A stretch of 64,000 nucleotides of DNA, taken from Ceriagrion tenellum. Lineage: Eukaryota; Arthropoda; Insecta; Odonata; Coenagrionidae. This document shows positions 12,001 to 24,000 of the stretch, in pieces. The stretch covers positions 75,876,123-75,940,122 of the forward strand of contig OY720636.1 of NCBI GenBank assembly GCA_963169105.1. The letters are read 5' to 3'. The notes under the pieces are model-generated. The model saw nothing but the letters and a program-made list of their open reading frames with translations, searched no databases and was not told the origin of the DNA. Positions within the stretch are counted from its first letter, which is position 1, and each line of letters begins with the position of its first letter. The translations under genes were made by a program, and so were the position numbers.

Positions 12001-15000
12001 AGCTTAGAAATTATTGTAACGCCCTTAGCTGGCGTAATACCCTTTATCAACTCCTTCTGTTTAAGCGCAGTACATATCATTGATGTGCTACGCCCGTACA
12101 TCCTCGCCAAGTCAATTACTCGCACACCTTGCTCATGTTTTTCTATGATTTCACGCTTTAATTCAATAGACATCATATTCTTCTTCGGACCCATGGTTAT
12201 AAAAATAAATGTGATAATGTTTTGTAAATGTACAAAAAGCAAAAAACACGAACCCAACTTATCAAAAATTCTTCGAAAACGAGGGAAACAAGCACACAGA
12301 CTGAGGTCTAGTCTGAGGTGGGAGAAACTGTTAGACGCTGCACACGACCCTAACATGCGCCCCCGTGTTGGGTTCGTGTGCAGCGGTGTAGTGTGCGATT
12401 AGTCTTATCTCAAATCTTGCTCTCATCTCAAAGCAAAATATCGCTCGCTCGGCGGCTCGTATCTCAAAACACTCGTATATTAGGGCACTCGTATATCGAG
12501 GTACCACTGTATTTCGTTATAGTAGTAGTTTGCTTGCTTTAATTGGTGTAGTTGGGAAAGGATGTTTCACAAAGTATCATTACATACTGCGAACTAAAAA
12601 TGATTTTTCACTTTCTATATTGATTAGCGTCTTATTTTTCCATGAGAGGCCTTTCAATTATGATGTAAATGTTTTACGGGGTTGAGGGGTGGGGGTTGAC
12701 TTGGCCTTACATTGTAATACGTAGGAGGGTGAGAGGGTCCGAAAAAATATTACGTACGCTTTTATGACTTCTGAGATCATATTTTGACCCCATTTACAAC
12801 ATTACCTACGGTTTTAGTTACTTTTGAGATCATATTTTTCCCCCATTTAACGATTTAAAAAATTTACTTCGTGGCATTACTGACGTGGTACCATGGGATT
12901 ACTGCCGTGGCTCAAGTTAATGCTTAACTATAGATACACATATGAATATCTCGTTCTTCAGTTTGAAGGTATCGTATTTTTAAATATCGCGTGTTTTGCG
13001 AGTCACGCTTTCTATGAATGGCGAAATCTCGTATATTGTTATCGACATCCGGCTAAAAATTTATATTTTCAAGTTTATTTAAGAGGCCCATAATTATTTG
13101 AAAAATAATATAAACCTGATGGGATGAGACCAATTCTTGCTTCCTTTGAAATGAAAGCGATTTTCATCCATATTCACTGTTCCAAAAAGTTTGACAACAA
13201 TGACTACTTACGTACGTTGTGTACATGGGAGGGGAGGAATTAAAGAGTGGTTTAAATCGCCTAATGTAATCCACGAATGGCCCCTAATTAATTTTTTATT
13301 TAACATTTATAGTTTTGACCTCACATTAACACCTTTATCAATAAATAATTGCTTAAATTTTTTTCGCTGGGAGTTTTCACTTAGCACCCCCCTTAACAGA
13401 AAATTCTTGGCCCTCTATGTACATTGTGCCTATTTTTGCTGTATTATTAATTTTGAAGAAAGAATGTGATGGTATGACCGGGAACTATTTTTATAAAGCG
13501 TAAGTTTCTCCCTATTTTTGAGGGCTAGAGACTAAAGTTGTATATTTTCTTAGCATGTGGGACTGTGAACTTCTTCTTGGGTTTCTTTCTTTACGTTTTT
13601 TGATGACGAGTACGTTCTCCATCTACTGTCTTTGGTTGAAAGGCAATAATTTCATCCATTCCAAAGATGAAAGACTAATTATCTTTTCCTCCCTTTAAAG
13701 TTGCGCTCGTTCATATGAATGAGCGTTGCTTTGATTCGTGTTAAATTTTCGAGTAACATACTAGAACATGTCTAAAAGATAATCCAAAAGAATATTCGTC
13801 TGGACTGGCAATGGTACATCGTCATCCGGAATTCGCCTGTGCTAAATTTGTTATAGCTTGAATCGCAGATTTGGCAGATTCGGAATTATTTTTCCACTGT
13901 GAGAGTCGCTCATTTGTGCATCTACTAAACGGTCGGCTTTCACTCAAGTTTTTGTCGCGGCTTCGTCCGAAGTGCTTCGAATTATCATCCTGGGAGTCGC
14001 GGACTTCACGATAAATGCTTTCGTTTTTGGTCACTTTTTTCAATCTCGACTCATGAGTAAGAAACAACTTATCTAGTATACCAATAGCTTGCGGAGAAGC
14101 CCAGTGGTATGTATTCTGCCAATCTGGCTGGAATTATATCATCCGTGATTCCTTAATTTATGGTGACGCAGTCATTTGTCGGCCAACGCATGTCTCACGC
14201 CGGTGTGCGCGGTACACGGTCTGGCGGTGACCACGGTGGAGGGCATCGGGAGCACCAAGAGAGGTCTGCACGCCGTGCAGCAGAGGATCGCGGCCGCCCA
14301 CGGCTCCCAGTGCGGCTTCTGCACGCCGGGCATTGTCATGTCCATGTACTCCCTGCTGAGGGCCTGCAGCGCTGAGGGTGGCGTTGGCGGCGGTCGCAAA
14401 CCCACCATGAAGGACATGGAGGTCGCTTTCCAAGGTGCGTCTAAATGTATTATCGGGGGAAGTGTGTGTTGTCACTTAGGAGGGTATAAAGCTAAAATTT
14501 TACCAGGTAGCTCACCCTATGGATTTGGCGGAGTGAATAGTTTTACTGTTTTGTTTTTGCATTTTAAGTGTTCCTGCAGGAAAATGTATTAATTTGTTCC
14601 ACGTTTATACGTATTTCTATTAGCGATAGCCGGGAAAGAAATGTTCATTTAAGATGCTAGGTGTGTTCCTAACCATTCTCCCTCTTCTTCTGTTTCTTGA
14701 ATATCATCTTCTTCGTTAATTGATATTGATTACTCTATATCCTGCCATTCGAGTACCTTTCGGACCTACTGATTTTTAAATACGTGGGCGGTGCACGGTC
14801 AGGCGGTGACCACGGTGCTCGGCATCGGGAGCACCAGGAGAGATCTGCACCCTGTGCAGCAGAGCATCGCAGGATATGAGGTTTGCGGAATCCCATGTTT
14901 TTTCATTGTTGCCCGTCGGCATGTATTTCTGCCCCAAACCCTTGGAAGATTAGCGGGGTAATAATTAAATGTTAAGAATTACTGTGTTTGGAGGAAAGAG

Positions 15001-18000
15001 AAGAATCCATCGTGTTGCATGGGCGTAGCCAAGGGGAGGCTGCCTCCCCTCAAATCAAGTAAATGAATGAAAGTACTTGAGAAAAATTAAAATGCACCTA
15101 CGCAGGGAAAGTTAACTTAGCTCTTATTGACAAATTTCAAGCTATCCGGGACTAGCCACCGAGTTCCACTTTTACGGAGTCACCCGCAATGCACACATGT
15201 GCGAATTTCCAGAGAGGAAAAATCATCCGCATTGACCGGGATAGTTAATCTAATTACAATTTCGCTGAGTGCGTTCGGTCTTTCTGGGCGTTCCCTTCTT
15301 TTTATCGCCTACCCATTCTTCTAATATTTAGTCGCACGAAAAGTCTCCGTTCCTACATATTTCCTCCTTTTAACGGTCCTAAATTCCTGTACTCCCTTTT
15401 CTCCCATGCTTGCCAAACATTTTTACCTCTGTCACCCTTGTCAACATTTTGTCCACTATGTTCGTTCTCCACTCACTTTTTTCGCCTCCTTTCAAACTCT
15501 ATTGGAACCTATGCAGTGTCTTTAGAACTTTACAACCTCAGGAACTCAAATCTATCTCAGTGATACAGCTTAAATCTAATTTTGGACGGTTCTTTCTAAA
15601 GAAATATTGAAATGGGTAGTTTTCGTTCGCATGCTCTTATATGTCTCGTTCAGACAAGAGGCCCTTTACAGGGGCAGTACCTCTAGCTCTCAGACTAACG
15701 TCGTACGTACCGTTTTAGTAACCATGCGCGGATTCACATTACTAACGTAAACTCAGCGTTATGCATCGTTCAGACTGTTCAGACAACCACTATACGGACT
15801 CTCGTGCGTACGATTATACTCTGTGGTTTTTAGACTTTCGAAATGTTTTTCCTAACAATTTACACATTCCAAGCCTACTCGTTAAATCAACATCACCTGC
15901 CTCACTTTAATAATTGACTTTTTTATTATCTCCATTCATCATTCCTTAATTTAGCTCGCGCTGGTGTCCGCTCGCGACAACAGCGCTTCACTACTGTAAA
16001 TTAGCAGCGTTGGAAACTATAAATTACCATGGTCCGAACGAGCATTTACTCCAGGGAAAAGAATGAAAAAATTCTCTGCCTTATTTACATTTTAAATTCA
16101 GGCTAGCATCGTACGCACGATGGTAGTGTGCACGGAGTTAGAAACTACAACCGTGTGAATAATATTTTCTGCAAGCTCCCCGGTAGTTTGAACGGGGCAA
16201 ATGGTACTATAGTCAAGTATACTGTACAGTAGTAACATGTTTGGTAGTACCAAGAACGGGGCATTAGATAATATTGTTTTTCCACTCGTATTTTCATGAC
16301 GCTTGTGATATTTCTTTTGTTTCACTTATAGCTTTCCGTTGCTTTCGTTCTTAGTTTGGATATCTGCTGAAGTGGACGTACTTTTCTAAGTCTGTTATTG
16401 TAATTCTGCGGCTAAAATAAGCCTGACCTCCGCGAAATCCTCACGAAGTAATACGTAGCATTTTCGGTGTGTGAAAATAACTTCTATTGACTGTCATTAC
16501 AATTCTTATTAGATCCACGCCAAAGTCAACGGGCGCCTAGCTTCCTCGGATATCAACATCCGCTAAAAGTGCGCCAACTAACCATCGTGCTATTCATTGG
16601 ATCAACCAAGAATTAGTCAACTCTTCATAATATAAAGTTAATCACTACTAATACTTTGGCTTGGAAATTAAAGATCAATTAATAATGAAAAACGCCTCGT
16701 CCGAATTTCCAGGAAACTTGTGCAGGTGCACAGGCTATCGGCCCATCATCGAGGGCTTTCGAACTCTAACAGAGGAATGGGAGCAGTGCGATTCCAGGCT
16801 TTTGACCATCAATGGCACTACTGCAGCCAACGGATGTGCCAAAGGCCTCTCCAATGGCTGCTGCCAGACCAATGGAGACCTCAATGGCGGTGATTGCTGC
16901 GAAGTGAATGGTGTAATGAATGGCTATTCTAGTGAAGACCAGACGGCACCGGGAGACATGGAGATCCTCTTTGACTCTTCAGTGTTCAAGCCATATGACA
17001 GCTCCCAGGAGCCTATATTCCCTCCTGAGTTACAGGTGAGCAGCCTACATAATTGGAATTCAGCGTCTTACACAACATAATTTGAATTGCACATTTGTAT
17101 GGATATCATATTTTGCTATTACGCGCCCTATGTAAAATGGGCTTAATTTGAATTTGGATTTGCATACACCGTTCATTTTCATTTAGTTTCAAGCCTCTTC
17201 CTCTGTAGCTATTCATATGCTCTTGTGTCAATGGTATGACTCATGTTTCTAATAGGGGTTTCTAATAATTTCTTTCCCCAAATATTCTCTTGATTTCCCT
17301 GTTGCTCTCGGGCTTAACATTTAATTTGTCATTCATGAAAGTAATTTAACCAATGTTCTCATGTGCCACAGCTTAAATATTGCATTATAACATGGCCATA
17401 GCCAGGATTTCTCTGAGGAGTAGGGAAGAACACCCATTTGTAGCTCTGCATCAATGTTAGAGATGCACCTAAATAGCAGATCTTGAATGAAATGTCTTGA
17501 GAGAGGGGAGGGGGCAGCTCCTACCCTGCCACCGGCCTCCACATGGCAACACCCATGCATTAGAATGATCACTATCCCAACATCAGTGATAGTTTGAAAG
17601 CATTGTGTTTAAGGAGAATTGAGCTGGGTCTCTGTAAGAGGTGCTTCATCCGTTTATAATTGGATATTGTTTTACTTTGGCAGTTATCTAAAAATTTGGA
17701 CCTCCAATATTTAATGATCAAGGGTCCCAGGGTGACATGGTACCGACCCACAACCTTGGAACAGTTGTTACTGCTGAAACATAATCATCCTAGTGCGCGG
17801 ATTGTCGTTGGGAACACTGAAATTGGTAATACAATTTGAATATGGGAAAGGATTGGAAAAAAGTATTGCTACATTTAGATTTTTAATTCTTAGTTGTGAA
17901 ATAAGTGTTCATGGTGGGTGGAAATTTATGCTTCATTTTTAGTTGATTACTTTTGACCACCTTACGGAGCATGTGCTGACACTCCTTAAGTGATAACTTA

Positions 18001-21000
18001 TTTTCACTCTCCAACTGGGCATTGTCTATATAAGTTGTTTCATGGAGTACTTTTGTGATTCATGCTAAGTAGAGTCAAATGGTCATTAAACAGGTGGGCA
18101 TTAAGTGAGAAGTGCCAGTGAAAGTTTTTTTGTGGCCAAGCTAAATTTTATGCCATCATCACATTTCCCCTTTGGTTTTTGGTAATGATATGTTAATATT
18201 TTTGTCTGATTTTTACTCTTACTTATTATAATGTAATCATTCTTTTTGTGAACTTTCATCATTCTCCATTATTTATTGCACTTATAATACAGTGAAATTT
18301 TCATAATCATTAAAATTGTTTAGCCATTTTGATAATTACTTCAGTTCCATTCTCTAAGGTAATAAGACTATCTCATAAAATACTTTCCCACTCATTTTTT
18401 TCAGCTGGTGATAACTAATTTCACATTACATTAGATATATCTAGTTGCAGACTTGTACATGACTATAAAATATATGCAATAGATGAATGTTGGGAATATT
18501 TCAATGGCTTCATTCTGAAATAAATTTTTAATATTTCTTAGGAGTTGAAGTGAAATTCAAGAATTGTTTGTATTCTGTGCTCATTCACCCAACCAAAGTA
18601 AAGGAACTGGTAGCTATCGAGCACTTATCAATTGGAATAAAATTTGGATCGTCAGTAACACTGAATGACATGGATTCAACATTGAAAAACATGATTGATC
18701 AATTGCCAGGTAAATATTAACTGTGGAATCATGTTGCATGTGTGTTCCACTGAAATCCATTGTCCTCTCAGTGGGTAAAAATCGGGTATATAATAGTTCT
18801 TTAAGCCTAACCCCTCAAGTTGATACTTCTCCCTCCTAAGTTCAAATGGTATGACAGCCTCATTTACAATTTGGAGGTAAAGAAAATAAAACTTTCTTTA
18901 TTGCAGAGTGCAAGACAAGAGTTTTCAAAGCCATTGTGGATATGCTTCATTGGTTTGCTGGAAAGCAAATAAGGAATGTTGCTGTTAGTAGTTTTTCATT
19001 TCATATGCTGTAAAAAATCTGTGCCATGTAAAAGAGATTATTTATGGAATAATCTTCTATTCCAGGCTGTTGGAGGTAATGTAATGACAGGAAGTCCGAT
19101 TTCAGATCTTAATCCCATATTCTTGGCTGCAAACTGTGAAATTGAGTTGGCCAGTAAAGGTGAGTGCCTCCTTTGCCATTGCTCTCCTAATGGATAGTCA
19201 GTGCATCACATGATCACATGTAGAAAGAACTTGCTTTATCAATGATTTGGTGATTAAGAGTCTGTAATTCATATTTAAGTTCAGGAAAAAAAGTACTTGG
19301 TGGAGAAAAGGCTGTTATGTAGAGTAAAATTTTCTTAATTTCATCAGGTTTACCACTCCCTTATCTTTGATTTATGTTCTTGTAAAGAATAACTTTACTG
19401 ATAGCTATGTTTTTTTATTATCTATGAAATAATGGTAAATGTAATTTAAATGCCAATACTCTCTGAAGCTTGTATTATTGCAAAAAGAAGGAATGATGTA
19501 CCTTTTAAATACCATACCACAGTAGTGGAAAAAATTATATGAAAATAATTCTGTTCTCAAGATGGTGGGCGAAGGACAGTCACAATGGATGGATCTTTCT
19601 TCACTGGGTACCGCAAAAATATTGTTAAACCTGATGAAGTCATGCTGTCTATCACAATTCCTTACTCCCATGAGGTAAGTGAACAAAAGAATGTTTTTTG
19701 TTGCTAGCATAGCTCTGTAGGGTTTGTTCAATAAGTATTGCTACCATCTGGACTGATTTTTTCTGGCCAATGGGAAGGGGTGGAGGGCAGTCTCTTTGGA
19801 CAGGATCTAGGATGGTTGGATCACATAGGCTAAGAGACTAGGCTCAGTTGCCTTCAAGCCTTTGGAATGTGACTATCAAGTCAGAAATGAAAGTATGTTT
19901 AATGCATGGGTTGAAAGTCAAGATGCAGCGAACCATCAAGCAGTGTTGTTCCATCAACATTTGTGTTAAACTGAAGAAATGTGCTATAAAGACTTAAGAT
20001 ATAATCTGTGATGCTAACAAGGATGAAGAGACCAAAAAGCGAAGTGCTCAGTGGCGCACATGTGCCTCTCCTCTGCCATAAAAGGCCCACATAAGCAAAT
20101 AAAGATTGAAATGGATGTCATCTGTATTCATAGATCCAAAAGGCATGGCCCACCAGGAGTTTGTGCCTGCTGGACAAACAATAAATGATAAATTTTAAGC
20201 ACAAGTGCTTGAATGTTTGGGGATTTGGGTCAGCCATGACGAAAATTAGATCACCATTACCTAGATGCTCTATCACAACAATACACCCAGTCACACATGG
20301 CTAATTGTGGGGGAGGCACTGGCCAAAGACAACGTGGCAAATCAGCTCCAACTACTCTGCAGTCTCTATATGGCTCCCCACAATTTTTTTTGTCCCCTCA
20401 GATCTAATAGAGCCTGAAACGATATTGTTTCAGGATGAATCAGGAGATCCATGGGGCTTCGACAGAGTGCCTTGACAGCCTTGCGGTTGCGGAATTCCAG
20501 GGTGTGTGCAAAGTCTGGAAATGTGCTGCCTGTGGTGAATGGGTTTAGGAGGGTCATATTTTGAAGAAAATAAATTCACTGTGCATATATCTTCAATTAA
20601 TTTATTTTAATGGCTTCAATTCTGATATTTATTAGACAAACCCTGTAATTATAGAAGTACATGTATAAAATCTCAAAGTTAGCTCAGATTTACATGAAAA
20701 AGTCATTGTAGTAGATAAGATCTAATGGTGGATTTCCTGGCATATGACAAGTTTCCCAGGTTAGAAGCCAGATATCACTGATTTATTGTTTATGTGATTA
20801 TTACAAATAGGTATTATTGTAATTTTATTTTGTTTATTTATTTTCAGGGGATCTTTTTCAAAGCTTACAAACAAGCTCGTAGGAGGGAAGATGACATTTC
20901 TATTGTCAATGCTGCATTCAAAATAGAGATTGAGGGGCAGAGGCTACCAATTGTCAAGAAAGCAACTCTAGTGTTTGGAGGAATGGCTCCTACATTAGTT

Positions 21001-24000
21001 GAAGCCAAGAATGCTGCCAAACTTTTAATTGGAAGGTTTGTGAAATTAAGATAAGCCAGTTACCTAATGTGCTTGTGCATCTTGCCTTCACGAACATATT
21101 CATCTTTGAAATGAGGACAGTAACCTCAGAAACCATAAATTTTAGGCAGAATTGTACCCAAATCCAATCATTAAGGTTGCTAAAGACTCCTGTACAATAT
21201 ATTTCATTACTTAATTTGATGGTCATATGGTGTGGTTATTCTAGTTGAACCCTCATTTGAACTGGGCATGTTTAGGAGACATTATCATCATAGGTGAGGG
21301 GTGTTATGTTGACACAATGCTAAAATGTGAAGGGGCCTTGAGAGTCCTACTCCTGCATATATAGTTCTAAGCTGGTGAATTAACTGATTTGAAGCCCATG
21401 CCAAAAATGTATTCAATTTCTCTTGTACTGCCTCATACCTGTAGGTTGTTTTGAGCCATAGGGTGAATGAAATTTAACATTTGAGTTTTCCATGACATAA
21501 AATGCCATTCATCCAATCTTTAAATCACCTATGTTTTCCAGCAACATTTTAGATTTTGCAATCTTCATGGCTTTCTTAGTTCTTTCTTTTTCCTACCAAT
21601 GTATATATCTTTCTTCACACTTATTTCACGTACATATTTTTCGAACAAGGGGTTAGATAGAATAGACTACCTTAGTCTCAATCTGGCCCCAATAAAGACA
21701 CCTTATTATTATTGGTTACATTTCATTCTCATGAAGTTAAAAGAAATGATGTAAAGAGTGGTTATCTTGAAATCTTTGGTTAATTTGTTTTATTTTTTAT
21801 GAGCAATTCCCTATCACCTCATTTAGCAGTTTCACAGTTCATTGACATTTACAGGCAATTGGATATCCTAGCAATGGAAGATGTATGCAATACCCTGGTT
21901 AATGAGTTGCCACTGTCACCAGATGCTCCTGGTGGCATGGCTGCATACCGTAGAACACTTACTCTTGGGTGAGTATTTTCTGATAATATTATATGCCACT
22001 ATTGACTCTACATCATCATTATATATTTAATGGTGTAGACTGTGCACCCAAAATACTTATCATGTTCTCTCAGTTTGAAAATTTTCTGTACAATCAAACA
22101 CTGTACCTAAATCTATTTGCTTTACTTATTGCAGTTTTTTTCTCATAATGTATTCTAGCTTTTTCTACAAGTTCTGTGTCGATGTGTATGAAAAAATTTG
22201 CCATAATGATTCGAACAAGGAATGCTTGCCTGAAAGAATGTTAAGTGCTTCCCAAGAATTTGCAGCTGCACACCCTCAAGGCTCTCAGTATTTTCAAGTG
22301 GTATGTGCATTATTTGCTGTAGACTAAATAATCAGGTACCATATGGTTGCCTGAGGTGTGGGCTTTTGTAGTTGATTGCATTAAAAGCATGTTTTGCATC
22401 AACATTCCTGTCCTATTGCACCCAAAATATTATTGTGCAATAATCTCTTAGTACAGTGCATGGGCGTAGCCAGGGAGTGGTAGAGAGGCAGCTGTTCCCC
22501 CTCCGCCATCCTCCCTGAATGACACATTTCACTCTAAATCTGCTCTATGGAGCCAGACAGGAAGATGTCCTACCCCTTTTCCCCCAATGTAAATCTACAC
22601 CTGCCCTCACCTATCATAAACCCTGGCTATGCCCTTGGTACAGTGGCCATCACACATTCAATTTGAGTGAGATTTGATATTCAGCCAAATGAAATTTCAG
22701 CTATGAATTCTAATCATGGCAGATTTTCTTAGTTCACCCTTTGAGTGCAGCATGACGTGATATCATGTACCGTGGGTGTTCCAGCTATCAATTGGGAACT
22801 TTCGCTAGGCCCCCTATGGAAGACAGAACGCTCACTGCACCATGGCGTGACATCACGTCATCAGCACCAGCGTAAAGACAACCATGGCGTGATATCACAT
22901 CATGCCGCACTCAAGGGTTAAATGATTCCTATTATGACCTATCTTCCTCCCTAAATTGAACTATAAACCTCTGGTTAGAAAGTAATGATGAAATCAGTTT
23001 ACTACTTAGTTTCGTAAGTACAAGGGCACATACCTGCTAGAATATTCAATTCAAAAGAATTTTGGACCATGCTGGCTTTTCTTCTGCTGGAATCTATGTA
23101 TATTGATTACCATAAGTATATAGTTAAGTTCTAGTTTCAATTACCATTTTAGGTACTTATAAGTATACTGACTGAAGAAGTCTCTGTGTATTATGCTAAT
23201 TATGACTCAACAGTATTATGGAGACCTGTAATGAAAATGTATTATATTGAGCATGTTTAGACAAAACCATGGGATTTTTCCAGCTAGAAATGCATATTAA
23301 TGGTGGTTATGGTTGTACAGTATATTATACTTATAATAGTCCTGTTTATCTTAAAGGTACCTCCAGATCAGCCCAAGATAGATCCAATAGGAAGACCTAT
23401 CCCACATGTATCTGCATTTAAACAAGCTACTGGTATGTCAAGCTAAGCAAAAGTATTTTAGGCTTTCTTTATATCCATATGATTAGGATACATTTAGAAA
23501 TTTTCAGTGAAATAAAAGCTCTGGCTTGGTGGTTGATGAAATAGTAGAAATGCATGTCTATCATCATTCGAAGTGTGGTTGGTGAAGGAATAAGGGAGGT
23601 CTGGGAAATGAGAAGAGTTATAGGAATGGTGGCTTATGTCCACTTGGCTGTTCAGTCCTTTTGCTTTCTATTTACATGATCAAGTCTGAAAAAAATATTC
23701 CACAGACATCTCTTTTGCTCCAAATCAATAAAAATCATATTAATTTCTGAAAAATATTCCATGGAACTACATACCTACATTCATTTGCGGGCAACTAAGG
23801 GTAAAAAAATGATTAGTCAACAGGGACTTACCTGTGTCCTAGGATATAAATATTTCTGTTACCTTAGCTCACAAAATTCTTGAGGCTAGCCCAATGACAT
23901 CTTCCGTATGTACATATTAATGAACCCATAGACCATGGATTTCTGTTTGACACATGCATATATTGCTGTACAAAGGCTAGTGGTTCAAACCTTTGGTCTC

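Larger units (their letters stand above)
9579..14171 (+). other. XDH intron 3, U12-type
   Basis: The 5' splice site is again GTATCCTTTC. The branch site TTCCTTAAT at 14149-14157 is a full consensus match about 15 nt before the acceptor GACGCAG, which lacks a pyrimidine tract. Phase 2. The intron carries a SINE and a Tigger transposon. Confidence 0.87.
14435..16712. other. XDH intron 4
   Basis: A 2.3-kb intron (GTGCGT donor, TTTCCAG acceptor) holding the exon-4 fragment at 14784-14870 and a MITE end (CATGGGCGTAGCC at 15018-15030) related to the elements at 17391 and 22459. The stretch 15640-16330 is CpG-rich and full of short inverted motifs, perhaps an old element without clear ends. Confidence 0.45.

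Noticed and set aside
14158..14475. Minus-strand and alternate-frame open frames over exon 4
   Set aside because: They are shadows of the GC-rich exon 4 in the XDH frame.
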